Below, one piece after another: positions 1 to 11,292 of a stretch of DNA of 64,000 bases. The notes beneath the pieces are model-generated. The model worked only from the letters and a program-made list of their open reading frames with translations, did not search any database and was not told the DNA's origin. The stretch is from Hygrophila difformis. Its lineage: Eukaryota > Streptophyta > Magnoliopsida > Lamiales > Acanthaceae. Made by a program: the position numbers and the translations under genes. The stretch spans positions 26,166,068 through 26,230,067 of the forward strand of contig JAOANR010000014.1 of NCBI GenBank assembly GCA_030278955.1. Direction: 5' to 3'. Every line of letters begins with the position of its first letter. Position 1 is the first letter of the stretch.

Positions 1-1532
1 TCATTATTGTTAATTCTTCTTGAATATGTGTTTAGAAAATCACATTGGCTTAATTCTCGAATTCAAGCATGACATGAATCATTAATCAATCAAAGCAGAG
101 CCTCACATATAGTAGAATCGGAAAGTTCACTCACTCTCAAGATTGGCTTTTATCATTAACGCTCAAGATCAAATTCAATTAAATTCTCCCATAAGCTTGC
201 AACTGGACCAACTCGCCACCGGCTCATTTCCTCAAATCGAGATCCCGAGGTCTTATTTAAGGTTGTAACGGGGCATACGGTTGTAACATTTGGTAGGAAA
301 AGGAATTATTGGGTTAAAAAGTGACATGACACCATTCCACCATAACTTGGCATGTTGTCGAATCTATGATCATCATCATTTCTATCTTTCTTTCGTTTTT
401 CTGTTTTTCTATTGCATGACATTAGACTTTGTCTAATTTGCTTTGTCATTTGCAATTTATTCTTGTTGAATAGATCTCAACTTCTTCTCTACTTTTTTTT
501 TTGAATCGGTTTATAGCGTACCGATTGATACATATTTGATGATAAAAAATTACTATGCCTTGATGGGATGGCTCATATACACTTGGGTTTGATTTTCTTG
601 GTCTTTTTGTAAGGCTAGGAGTAATATAGTGGCTTCAAAGAAAAATTAGGTTTAAAGGCTCAGATTGGTTGATCCTAAAGGGGAAATGTTTTTGGGTTTG
701 GAATTCAAACGAAAGCCAAAATTTTGGGTTTTTCTAAGTGCCTCGATCACATGCTCGATTTCGGGAATATGGCATGGTCTTGAATCGGTCCCCAATTGCA
801 AGTTCTAGTGCCCTTTAATCGAATTGATTCACACAATCAAACAAGTATTGAGTAAAAATGACTCAGCTCAGATCTCACAAGGGACGGTTTGATCATGTCA
901 TACATTTATTCTCAAATTTAACCTTTGAAGAATTCTTACAACTTATTCAATCAAATTCTCAACATGAAAGTTTGTTAGTCTTTCAAGTGATCATATCATT
1001 GGATTTTTATAGCTCAAAACTTCAAGAATTTATGTCATGCATATTTCTAATTGTTTTATCCCAATGTAATAGTCTGAAGACTTCGTCATCAGCCTAAATT
1101 CAACATGTGAATTTAGGTGACAGATTTATGTTTGTTTTATGCCGGTTTGTTTAATTGAAAGCAGTAAAAAGAGACACTGTGAGCATGCAAGCATGTCACA
1201 GCTTGTTTTTGGCGTGACAGTCACTTATTCATCTTGGACTGTCACACATCTTTTTTCGAATAATGGAGAACTCAAGACGAAATTCTCTTGTGGAAAGCAG
1301 TAAATGTACGACTGCCCAAAATACGTCGTACACCCATCATAACAGATAATTCTAAGGTTCGTTATACAGTACACGACCTTAATTACAGCCAGACATCAAT
1401 ACAGACAAAGCTGTACACTTGGATGGGTTAGCATCACAGATCAGTCAAGAAGATTACCCCAAACATAGTCCCAGTCAGTCCAGTCAAAAGTGAATCTTTA
1501 CAGATTCCGTCCTTCTTCAGCATCTTTCCCCT
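1..1532. other. AT-rich flank, no gene recognised
   Basis: No coding region is recognisable on either strand. The open frame at 858-1097 is short and resembles nothing I know. Two copies of the 12-mer GAAAGCAGTAAA lie at 1157 and 1293; the same motif recurs at 11855 and 12407, beyond the Athila element. The part just below 1533 is presumably the 3' untranslated region of the F-box gene. A poly(A) signal cannot be fixed from sequence alone. Confidence 0.4.
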
Positions 1533-3663
1533 CTATCCTTGGAAGAAAATTCTGCTCCAATGGACGAAGTTTGTTAGGCTGCAGGGCAAACAGTAATCTC
1601 CCTCGTCATCCTGATTCTCTAGCACTTTTTGGCAGTAGACTCTGGGTCCTTGGTCAATGAACAGATCAGGAGTCTCCAGGCTTTCCATTAACCATGCAAA
1701 GACGTGATTGCCCACATATGCCATGATTGATTCGTCTGTCACCATCTTGTCGATCATCGCTATTCCTTGCTGGACCTGTTCATTGTCCAGCTTGCTGAGC
1801 AGCATAAATCCTCTGACAAAGATTGAGGCCTTGTGGTTGTCCTCAATCCCTTCCTTTAGCAGCTCACAAGCCAGAGTCTCGTTTCCTGCTCCGAATGCCT
1901 GCAGGGCTGGGATGAGTTTCAGGTTGTAGTTGCCAGCTTCTTCGCATTTGGCCATGAGTGCCTCCTTTTGCGGTTCCAACCTCTGCTCCCACATCTTGAC
2001 GATGGTGGTCTCCAGTTCACACCTTCTGTAGACGATGGGAAGATCAGCTGCATCCCTGAGCTTGGTGCACACTTCTCTGACCCTCCACACTTTCTTGATG
2101 CAATCCTCTCCGATGCGGGAGAGGATTTCTCCTAGGAGCTCCACTGGCAGATCCAGTAGTTGAGTTTCTTCCTCGTGATCTTCGTTTGGGGCTAGAGGGA
2201 TGATGTCTCTGAAAAGACATGGAGAGATGATTAGGTCTGAGACCCTCAGCCTAATACCTTCAGCCACTTCGAAATACAGTTCACTTTCTAGCACCTGTCT
2301 CACTTGAGGTACACTATGAAAGTCCAAGGGGTCAGATTATCAAATTTACTCTTATTACAACAAGAATAAGGAAAGCAAGAGAGATAAGGATCTTGGATCC
2401 TTAGAAATTTTTCTTAGACTATAAGTAGTCTAAGATGTTTTTGGGTGGTCAAAGGACCAAAAAGAGAAAATTTCGTAGGTTATTGAGCCTACGAAGGAAT
2501 TTGATTTTTATCACTTAAGAAGTGATTTAAATCATGTGAGGTAGGGAAGATAAGAGATTAATGATGAAAATCGAATGCAAGTGATAAATTATGCAATTAC
2601 TAGTATGTATAATGGACCGTGACCAAAAGTAAGAAATAAAGATAAAAAAATAGACATGCATACATACAAAAGGCGATTTTTGGATTTTTATGAAAAGGTG
2701 TTGACTTGTTTATTTAATGAAATTGGGGGTGTAAGTGGTCCCCCATTTGGATTTTGTTTTGGAAAGTGGGTTTTTAAGGAATAAAACAAAACATTCCTTA
2801 CAAGTATTTCCCACTTGTTCCAAGTTGACAAAGATCAAACACTTTAAGGTAAGGAACAATCTATCATTTTGTCTTTTTACACATAAATGCTATGCCAAAA
2901 GTGTTGGAAAAATTTTGGCATGGTTTCGTCTGTACCATGTGTCCCGGAAGTGCAAAAATCAACTTCTAGAGTTGAGTTTGCAAAATGTGGGCAACATGTA
3001 CCCGACAAAAGCATTTATTACCAAAATATTCATATAATATTATACATGCAAACACCAAAACAACCGAGAACAGTTGATCCATCTACACTACTGTAATGTA
3101 CTAATGTTATCAACAAAACTCATGCTGTCAAAGCATAAATTTTGCAGATATCATCTATATGCATTTTCAGTCATCATCAACGATTATCTATTGAAAAACA
3201 ACACAGTGGCTGAAGAAAGCATGACCACCGTGTTAACCCTATTCACAGATTACCAAAATCACAAAGCAGAAAGCACACATACACATGTAAACACAAATGG
3301 AACAACAATACTGCAATATGAACAAAAATCAAATTTTTAAGGGTTTTGAGACCCTCATTTTCAAAATAAGAACATCCCCTTTTCCACAGAAAACTTCGAA
3401 CTCTTAAATGGCAGTTTTGAACACAAAACCTAGAGCCCTAGGTTCTGCCTAGTCGATTTCTACCCCATTTCTGAACAAACCCAACACACTCCTACCATTC
3501 TCCGACTCTTCCCGTCATGAGAAACAAAGGAATTCCCCCCCAAACCTCGATTTCGCAAGGAATACGAAAAGACAAAACATGAAAACTGCGAAAACCGAGT
3601 GTGAAAACGGAAAAGAAACACTTACCCCCTGCTCCCACTAGGGTTGGATGACGACGAAGCCAT
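1533..3663 (-). CDS. F-box protein, two-exon gene
   Basis: Exon 1 is 3663-3626 and exon 2 is 2208-1533 (minus strand), about 237 residues. F-box proteins are substrate adaptors of SCF ubiquitin ligases. Exon 1 starts at an ATG followed by a Ser-rich stretch (MASSSSNPSGSR) and ends at a GTAAGT donor in phase 2. Exon 2 follows a pyrimidine-rich acceptor (tgtcttttcag), and its first base completes the codon. The F-box begins near residue 25 (LLDLPVELLGEILSRI) and continues to VWRVREVCTKLRD. The helical rest (LLKEGIEDN, FVRGFMLLSK) resembles the SEL1/TPR-like tails of plant F-box proteins of the At2g35280 type. The open frame of exon 2 runs upstream to 2327 but begins there with TTG, not ATG, which favours the spliced model. 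The 1.4-kb intron holds no other gene. The substrate is unknown. Confidence 0.72.
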
Positions 3664-3799
3664 TTCTGAGTGATTTGGCCGGAGGAAAGCTTGAGAAGAG
3701 TGACTGGTTTCGCGAGGAAGAAGGGTTTCGCGAGAGAGGGAACGGTGGATTTTGGAAGTGTGGAAAGTGAAAGTGAGGCAAATGAGAGGGAAAGAAGGG

Positions 3800-3809
3800 T
3801 ATAAAAAGG
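3800..3809. promoter_or_regulatory. TATA-like box between F-box gene and array 1
   Basis: The plus strand reads TATAAAAAGG, a good TATA box pointing towards array 1. On the minus strand the same bases read CCTTTTTATA, a poorer box about 140 bp before the F-box ATG. Either direction is possible. It starts 13 bp from the first decamer of array 1. Confidence 0.3.
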
Positions 3810-3821
3810 ATTTGGAATGGG

Positions 3822-4360
3822 AGTTCGAATTATTGCATCAATTCGAATTAATTCGAATTGATGCTTTCTGTGAGAGATGCGAGTTATTCAGGCCAATTCG
3901 AATTAATTCGAATTGGCTTGAAAGACAAAGACCAAGCAAGTTCGAATTATTGAGATCAATTCGAATTAATTCGAATTGACTTACAATTCGAACTTGAGAA
4001 TGTGGGCAAAATCTGCACAAGGCTGAAGTGAACTAATTCGAATTATTCAGGCAATTCGAATTAATTCGAATTGCTAGAATAACTCGAATTGCTCACTTGC
4101 TAAGGAAAATGCCTTGTGCCTGCTAATTCGAATTAGTTAGGCAATTCGAATTAATTCGAATTGCCTTATAATTCGAATTGCACTACTTGGCCTAAATAAA
4201 TCCGAAAATTTGTTTGCCTTGGTTGCCAATTCGAATTTTCATGGCAATTCGAATTAATTCGAATTGCCTGACTAATTCGAATTAACAAATCAGAAAGTGA
4301 AAATTCCAAGGCAAAATGTCTTATGTGGTATGTTCCAAGCAATTCGAATTAATTCGAATT
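3822..4360. repeat. AATTCGAATT modular palindrome array 1
   Basis: Seven copies of the 20-mer (AATTCGAATT)x2 start at 3840, 3895, 3958, 4053, 4143, 4246 and 4341. Most are flanked by single decamers 17-19 bp before and 14-18 bp after, for example 4035, 4125 and 4228 before and 3985, 4170 and 4274 after. The bases just outside each 20-mer often extend the palindrome with changing sequence (GCATC/GATGC, GCC/GGC, AGGC/GCCT). The linkers differ, so this is not a simple tandem repeat. It lies directly upstream of the F-box gene. Confidence 0.85.
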
Positions 4361-4372
4361 TTCTTGAAATGA

Positions 4373-4802
4373 GAAGTATACCACATTCAAGACTTAGGAA
4401 AATTTTAGGTTTTTCCAAAAATTATATGAACTCAAAAGCTAACATATCTACACCGAATGAGAATCTAAGACAAATTGCTTGCATAAATTAGGTTGGGTTA
4501 ACAATTTTATTTTATGAATGTATTCTGGATTTTAGATTTCTCTAAATTCCAAAATTAACCTCCATCAAATATAATGTTACCCCAACCGGGAACCTGGTTT
4601 TTGGGAGCTTTATCTTTCTTTTTGTTGGTTCCTCGAATTCCTGCAAAACAATTAAGAAAAGGTATTAGGTTTTCCCCAAATATCAGCATCCTCACATTTA
4701 GAGTCTTAGTACTCTAAATGTTCACTTGATTTTTGGATACTTTGTCCCAATAAAAATAAGTGAAGAAAGTGATAAATAAGTAAGTAAATATATGTATAAT
4801 AT
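4373..4802 (-). other. 3' flank of Athila pol, no LTR recognised
   Basis: This AT-rich stretch follows the pol end in the element's own direction. A splice-acceptor-like string (TTGTTTTGCAG on the minus strand, near 4640) is followed by an A-rich purine run (AAAAAGAAAGATAAAG), which could be a degenerate polypurine tract. I found no sequence here or below matching the region beyond the primer-binding sites at 11293, so the 3' LTR is missing or unrecognisable. Confidence 0.35.
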
Positions 4803-5099
4803 TTATTGAACATAAGCCGGTTCTGTTGTCATCTGAGCTTCTTTTTCGGAGTCGAACTGCCCAAGATACTCCTTCAGTCTGTGTCCATTCACCACCAGCT
4901 CTCCCTTGTCAGTTCGGATCCTGACAGCTCCACTTTCAAACACGTGCATCACTTCGTATGGCCCTTCCCATCTGGATTTAAGCTTTCCGGGGAATAGCTT
5001 CAACCTAGAATTAAATAACAAGACCTTCTGGCCAACATAGAAGTGTTTAGATTTAATACGACGATCGTGTAACTTCTGGGTCCGCTCTTTATAAATCCT
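4803..5099 (-). pseudogene. Integrase C-terminal tail of Athila pol
   Basis: The frame is that of the upstream RNase H-integrase block, separated from it by a TAG at 5100-5102. It carries the integrase tail with [20 protein letters not shown], the small beta-barrel seen downstream of the core in Ty3 integrases, where K-x-x-WEGPY-like strings are common. It ends at 4803 without a chromodomain, as expected outside the chromovirus branch. Confidence 0.7.
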
Positions 5100-7079
5100 C
5101 TAGCTTTCATAAGCTTGCGCACGTATTTCCTCAATTTCATTGAGGTCCAACTTGCGCTTACTCTGAGCAACTCGTGGGTCAAAATTGAGCATTCGTACGG
5201 CCCAGTAAGCCTTATGCTCTAGTTCTACGGGCAAATGACAGGCTTTTCCGAAGATGAGTCTGTAAGGAGACATCCCAATGGGAGTCTTGAATGCAGTGTG
5301 GTATGCCCATAAAGCATCATTGAGCTTACGTGACCAATCTTTGCGAGTTGTCCCCACAGTGGCCTCGAGTATATGTTTGATTTCGCGGTTGGAGACCTCG
5401 ACTTGACCACTGGTTTGGGGATGATAAGGCGTGCCGATCTTGTGGAGAATCCCATTTTTGCTCATAAGATTCGCAAATGTTTTATTAACAAAATGGGTTC
5501 CTCCATCTGATATGATCACCCTGGGTACACCAAATCTATTGAAAATGTTATTTTTCAAAAATTTGACGACCTGGTTGCCATCATTGGTTGGCAGTGCAAC
5601 GGCCTCAACCCACTTGGAAACGTAATCGACAGCTACCAGGATGTAATGGTTCCCATCAGATGTCGGAAATGGTCCCATGAAGTCAATACCCCATACATCG
5701 AAAATCTCGAGAGTGAGAATTCCTTGTTGAGGCATCTCATCCTTCTTGGAGATATTCCCTAGTCTTTGGCATCTGTCGCAAGCTTTAACAAACGCTTTGC
5801 AATCCTCGTAAATGGTAGGCCAATAAAAACCGCACTCGAGCACCTTATGAGCTGTTCGAGTGGGGCCATGGTGACCTCCATATTCCGATTCATGGCATTT
5901 CTTAGTGATTTGGTAAGCCTCGTGCTCAGTTACACATCGTCTAATAATCGAATCTGCACAATGCTTGAAGAGGTAAGGGTCCTCCCAGAAGTAGTTAACT
6001 ACATCTCGGTTGAACCTCGCTTTGTGGCCTCTGCTTTGAAATGGTGGGGTTATTCCGCATGCTAAAAAGTTAGCAATGTCGGAAAACCACGGACAAGCTT
6101 GATCATGAAGATGCAAGGCAAACAGTTGCTCGTCCGGAAAATTCTCATTTACGGCTAGCTCATTTTTATCATTTTCTAGTCGAGACAAATGGTCAGCAGC
6201 ACCATTGTCTCTGCCTTTTCTATATTTTATTATAATGTTGAATTCTTGCAGCAAAAGTACCCACCTGATTAATCGAGGTTTGGCGTCTTGTTTGCTAAAC
6301 AAGTATCTCAGTGCAGAGTGATCTGTGTACACTGTGGTTTTCGTACCAATGAGGTATTGTCTGAATTTGTCAAACGCAAAAACCACAGCATACATCTCCT
6401 TCTCCGTAGTGGTGTAGTTAATTTGGGCCTCATTCAGGGCATGACTTGCGTAATGAATTACGCAATGCTTCCCTTCCTTATGTTGCCCTAGAACTGCACC
6501 CACGGCAAGATCACTTGCATCACACATTACCTCGAAAGGCATTGACCAATCGGGTGGTTGTACTATTGGAGCAGAAATCAACATTTCTTTGAGCGTGTCA
6601 AAGGCTTGAACACACGCTTCATTTATTACAAAAGGGTTTTCTTTACAAAGCAAGTTAGTGAGCGGCTTGGCAATTTTAGAGAAGTCTTTAATGAATCTCC
6701 GGTAGAAACCGGCATGCCCTAAGAAACTCCTAACTGCTTTTATTGAATTAGGCAATGGTAGGTTTGAGATGACGGAAACCTTAGCTCTGTCGACTTCGAT
6801 ACCTGCGCGCAAGATGCGGTGACCCAACACTATTCCTTCGGTGACCATGAAATGGCACTTCTCCCAGTTCAAAACTAGGTTGGTGTCCTCACATCTTTTC
6901 AAAATTTGTGCAAGATTAGTCAAACATTCATCAAAAGTATCTCCATACACAGAGAAGTCATCCATGAAAACTTCAATGCATTTTTCGATAAATTCTGAGA
7001 AAATTGACATCATGCAACGTTGAAATGTGGCAGGCGCATTACAAAGTCCAAAAGGCATGCGCCTGTACGCAAAAGTTCC
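5100..7079 (-). pseudogene. Reverse transcriptase (C part), RNase H and integrase of Athila pol
   Basis: This is the longest intact block, about 650 residues. It begins with the RT fingers/palm motif [12 protein letters not shown], then the catalytic box [10 protein letters not shown] (two Asp). RNase H follows ([32 protein letters not shown]). Integrase has the HHCC zinc-binding part (H-x-H near [11 protein letters not shown], then CDRCQR). Its DDE core is [22 protein letters not shown] and the Glu after [11 protein letters not shown]. All catalytic positions I can locate are present, so decay came from stops rather than active-site loss. It is separated from the upstream RT part by the TAA at 7080-7082. 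Confidence 0.85.
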
Positions 7080-7637
7080 TTAAGGACACGTGAATGTGGT
7101 CTTGTCGTGATCCTCGCTAGCTATTACAATCTGATTATAGCCAGAGTACCCATCCAAAAAGCAGTAGTACTCCCTTCCGGCCAACCTCTCCAGCATCTGA
7201 TCAATGAATGGCAAGGGGAAATGGTCCTTCCTGGTAGCGGTATTGAGCTTCCGGTAGTCGATGCAAACTCTCCAACCGGTCACTGGACGTGTCGCCACTT
7301 CTTCTCCTTGCTCATTAGTCGTTACACAGATCCCCCCACGTTTCGGTACGACCTGCACTGGGCTAACCCATTTGCTATCAGAGATAGGATAGATGATACC
7401 AGCATCTAAGAGCTTGATAACTTCTTTCCTTACCACTTCCTGCATATGGGGGTTCAGACGCCTTTGTGGTTGCCTTGAGGGCTTATACTCCTCTTCCATT
7501 AAAATTCTGTGCATGCAAACAGAGGGGCTTATTCCTTTTATGTCAGAAATGGTCCATCCGATTGCATGTACATATTTCTTTAGAATGTCTACCAGAGCTT
7601 TTTCTTGTTCTTGTGTCAGCTTGGCTGACACAATCAC
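7080..7637 (-). pseudogene. Reverse transcriptase N-terminal part of Athila pol
   Basis: About 185 residues of the RT fingers domain: GISPSVCMHRI, DAGIIYPISDSKWVSPV, VCIDYRKLNTATRKDHFPLP, FLDGYSGYNQI. The last holds the first catalytic Asp of the palm. The block ends at a TAA (7080-7082) where a sense codon is expected, and the same frame resumes beyond it. Upstream it is joined to the protease block only through a frameshift around 7665. Confidence 0.82.
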
Positions 7638-9019
7638 TGGTAATCTTTTATGTTCAGCGAGAAAACGTACTTAAGATGATCCGGAAGTATTTTAAGTTCA
7701 AGCTCTGGTGGGCATTCAACGGAAGACAGCAATTTGCGAGAAATGGGTGGGAGAGAGAGATCAGATTTACCTTTAGGATCCTGTGTCAGTACAGGATCCA
7801 CTTCCTCCTCAGCAGTGCTTTCCTCTTCCTCCGGGATGAACTCAACTCCATCGAATTCTTCAAGGTCCCCAGAGATAGGATCCTCGAAGTGGACAGCGTT
7901 GCAGCTCCTTGGTTGCTCCGCACCCTCAGGCTTCAGTACCTGTTTTGAAACTTTGCTTGGCTCATCAGTCACAGAGTCTATGCTCTCATCCTCACTCCTA
8001 CTATCTATTACATCAAAAATGGAACAAGATCCCTCAGACGGGAACTTCTGCAGCTTTCCCATGTTGAAATCCAATTCTTCTTCTCCGACTCGGAGCTTGA
8101 TTTGATTTGATCGAGCGTCTATAAGTGCACCGCCGGTTGAGAGAAAGGGGCGGCCTAAGATCAGTGGCATCTCGTAGTCCTCCTCTATATCCAAAATAAT
8201 GAAGTCGACGGGGAAGAGACTCCCTCCCGTCTTGACAATTACGTCCTTCAGGATTCCGATTGGATGGGTAATTGATCGGTCTGCCAGCTGTAACTTCATT
8301 GTAACCGGTTCAATTGTTCCCAAGTGAAGACGTTTCACCATGGCAAGTGGCATAACGTTGATGCTCGATCCTAGATCGCACAACCCTTTTCCAACATTAG
8401 TTTTCCCAATGTGGATCGGCAATGTAATGCATCCTGGATCTTCCTTCTTCTCCGGTAGCACTCTTTGGATAATGGCACTGCAGCTGCTGTTCAAAATCAC
8501 TACTTCCTCCTGCTCAACTTTTCTCCTCCCTGAAATCATTTCTTTAAGAAATTTAGCATAGACGGGCATTTCTGAAATCATTTCGACCAATGGAATACTG
8601 ATCTCGACAGCTTTCAATCTTTCTAAAAACTTTTTAAATTTTTCATCTTGCTCCTTATTTTTAAGACGTGCCGGGTATGGCACCCTTGGCATGTACTTAT
8701 TATTATTTGTTTTTGGTGGTAAAGAGAAGGAAATTGTACCTTCAACCCTACCCTTTTCAGCTCCCTTTGCAGCTTCAACCTGCGGAATAGCTGTTTCTGA
8801 TTTGTCCTCGACCAGTCCAATACCATCTCCTCCTTCGATCCTTTCACTTTCTTTTTCACCCTCCACTAGATCCTTTTCCTCCTCGGCCGTTTCTTTTCCA
8901 AGTCCAACAATTCCTTTCAGAGTCTTGCCTCCCCGCAATGTGATTGCTTTACACTGCGGGTTAGCTTCAGTACTGCTTGGAAGTGTTCCTTTCCCCCTGT
9001 TCTGTAGTTCCTTGGCCAA
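7634..9019 (-). pseudogene. Aspartic protease and linker of Athila pol
   Basis: About 460 residues. The N-terminal third is acidic and lysine-rich (EKDLVEGEKESERIEGG) and joins gag to protease. The retropepsin motif appears as CDLGSSINVMP, with DLG in place of the retroviral DTG/DSG. The second half-motif is LILGRPFLSTGGALID. DLG-type proteases are usual in Athila and Tat elements. After the protease comes an acidic spacer (EEFDGVEFIPEEEESTAEEE) that leads to the RT, but the frame is lost at about 7665. Confidence 0.8.
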
Positions 9020-9270
9020 CTGGGTGACTTGCTCTCCACATTCTTGATTGATGACTGCAGTTGTTGATTTATATCCTTCTGGTTGGCTATAAATTCAGTC
9101 ATCAAGTTCTCCAAACGAGATGGTGGCCTTTGGTTATATTGCTGATTCTGATCAGGTTGGGACTGGAAATTCTGGAAATTCTGACCTTGGTTCTGATTAG
9201 GCCTCTGTTGAATTTGAGGTTGGAAATTCTGATTCGGATTTTGAAAGTTCTGCACTCTTTGCTGGGCGAA

Positions 9271-10788
9271 TCATTGGTTATGAGGTCTGAAGTTTTGCTG
9301 TGGGTTTTGGAACTGGTTGGGCTGGTTTGGCTGCAACAAATGCGCGTTAAGTGCATTGTTGTTGGAATAAGAAAGGTTGGGATGGCGATTTTGGTAGTTC
9401 CCGGCATAATTACAGCTTTCGGTAGCTATCTGTTGACATGTGTCAGTTGGGTGAGGCCCTTGACATAGTCCACAGACAACTCCCGATTGCTGTGTTTGAA
9501 CTTGGTCTAATGAGGTTCCTGCTTGGGAAGCATTCGTTCCCTTCCCCTTATCCTGACTCAGCTGTATCGCAGCTACCTGTTCCTGCAATTTTTCAAAATC
9601 TGTTTTCCCTTCACTTACAGCAAAGACTTTTCTAGGAGGATCCTCCTTCCTATCATCTGTGTTTAGGATGGATCTGTTGACAGACATTGTCTCAATCTTC
9701 TCCCAAGCTTGGTCCATAGGCAAGTGGAGTAAATGTCGTCCGCCAGCAGCGTCTAACATTGTTCTCCATGGATGGGTGAGTCCTCCGTAGAATTTCCTCA
9801 ATTGCTCCCATGGTGCGTACCCGTGTTGGGGGCATCGCCTGATGAGGCCCAAGAATCTTTCCTTCGCATCATATAATGACTCGTCTGGCTTCATCTTAAA
9901 ATCTCCAATTTTAGCTCGTCCTTCCTCAATCTTTGATTCTGGAAAATACTTCAGCAAGAAGCTCCTCACCAAGTCTGCCCAAGTGCTCCGCAGATTGATA
10001 GGCAATGACTTATACCAGTCCCTGGCACCACTATACAACGAGAATGGAAACAACATTAGCCTTATAGCATCAGGAGAGACTCCCTGATTTTTGATCGTGT
10101 CGCAGAGCTCCAGGAAGGTCTGGAGATGATCATGAGGGTCCTCATGATTTGCACCGCAGAACTGATTGTTTTGCACCAAATTGATGAGTGCCGGTTTGAG
10201 CTCGAAATTGCGTGCGGGAAAGTGTGCTCTCCCAGGTCCATCCAAATAGGGCTCTACAATTGGTTGCATGAAGTCTGCTGCTGCTTGCTGCTGTTGTTGA
10301 TTTCCTTGTTCAGCTTGGTTCTGGTACTGTTGGTGATAATTTGGAAATTGCTGGAAGTTATGTGGATCTTGTGGGTTGTTCTGAAATTGATCTGGATTGA
10401 AAGCTTGGTTTTGGTATTGTTGGTTTGGTATGTTTTGGTTTTGGTGAAATTGGTTTACGGGTGGTGGTGGTTGTTGGTGGAATTGCTGGTATTGCTGCTG
10501 ATTAGGATTTGGTAGATTCTTCTCTTCGTTGGCACGATTAGGATGCTCTACCACTCCTCCGTCAGCTCCATTACCAGGGTTATTTGGCGGTTGGTCTATG
10601 GGTAAGATCGGGGGAATGTTTTGGTTTTCTGCCATATCTGATAAATCGCTGCTTGATGTTTCAGGTGAAGTGCGGCTCCGACGCTCCTGCTCCTTCCGTC
10701 TTCTGGCTTCTGCCCTCAGTTGGCGAGCGGTCCTTTCTATTTCTAGATCGAACGGTAGCTCCGGTAATGTGTTCCTTCTCCGTTGCAT
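9271..10788 (-). pseudogene. Gag of Athila element
   Basis: It starts at an ATG (MQRRRNTLPELPFDLEIER) followed by an Arg/Glu-rich helix. A long Asn/Gln/Pro-rich segment spans roughly residues 75-180 (YQQFHQQPPPPVNQFHQNQN and similar). The retrotransposon-gag capsid fold follows (RDWYKSLPINLRSTWADLV, FLLKYFPESKI, ERFLGLIRRCPQHGYAPWEQ). A single zinc knuckle CGLCQGPHPTDTC has CX2CX3HX4C spacing, one residue shorter than the usual form. An in-frame stop at 9271-9273 interrupts the Gln/Asn-rich C-terminus. The same frame continues to about 9040, where a frameshift leads into the protease frame. Confidence 0.83.
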
Positions 10789-10918
10789 AAGCAGTTGGTA
10801 TCAAACTTTTGACAGTACCTGTACAACCCCCAGGTTAGTAACGGTTCAAGAATATATACAAGAACTATCTATGAGTAAATCAGGAATGTAATTCTCCTAG
10901 TAAACGGCGTTGCATCCT

Positions 10919-11292
10919 CCCCGGCAACGGCGCCATGAAACTTTTGACGAGTTTGCGTGACACGAGTATTTTCCAAATTTTCTTACTGGTTTATTGCTCG
11001 AGGAGGAAACTGCGATTTCAAATGGCGCCTCGAAATTCCCCGGCAACGGCGCCATGAAACTTTTGACGAGTTTGCGTGACACGAGTATTTTCCAAATTTT
11101 CTTACTGGTTTATTGCTCGAGGAGGAAACTGCGATTTCAAATGGCGCCTCGAAATTCCCCGGCAACGGCGCCATGAAACTTTTGACGAGTTTGCGTGACA
11201 CGAGTATTTTCCAAATTTTCTTACTGGTTTATTGCTCGAGGAGGAAACTGCGATTTCAAATGGCGCCTCGAAATTCCCCGGCAACGGCGCCA
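10919..11292 (-). repeat. 119-bp tandem repeat carrying four tRNA-Asp primer-binding sites
   Basis: The 17-mer CCCCGGCAACGGCGCCA (plus strand) occurs at 10919-10935, 11038-11054, 11157-11173 and 11276-11292, exactly 119 bp apart. It equals the 3' end of plant tRNA-Asp with CCA, so the minus strand carries the matching primer-binding site. Three identical or nearly identical 119-bp units separate them. Each copy is followed (plus strand) by TGAAACTTTTG, the expected LTR edge. Diverged partial units follow at about 11476 and 11597. Confidence 0.9.

Larger units (their letters stand above)
4803..11292 (-). mobile_element. Athila-type Ty3/gypsy retrotransposon internal region, degenerate
   Basis: Order on the minus strand: primer-binding site(s) matching the 3' end of tRNA-Asp (10919-11292), gag (10788-9271), gag C-terminus and protease, reverse transcriptase, RNase H, integrase (ending near 4803). 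The tRNA-Asp primer and the domain order are typical of the Athila lineage. The coding frame is broken by an in-frame stop at 9271-9273, a frameshift near 9030, a frameshift near 7665, a stop at 7080-7082 and a stop at 5100-5102. The element is therefore not autonomous. No envelope-like reading frame and no clear LTR pair were found. Confidence 0.85.

Noticed and set aside
2209..2327. F-box protein starting at 2327
   Set aside because: The first codon is TTG and the sequence just before 2208 is a good 3' splice site. Phase matches exon 1 at 3626-3663.
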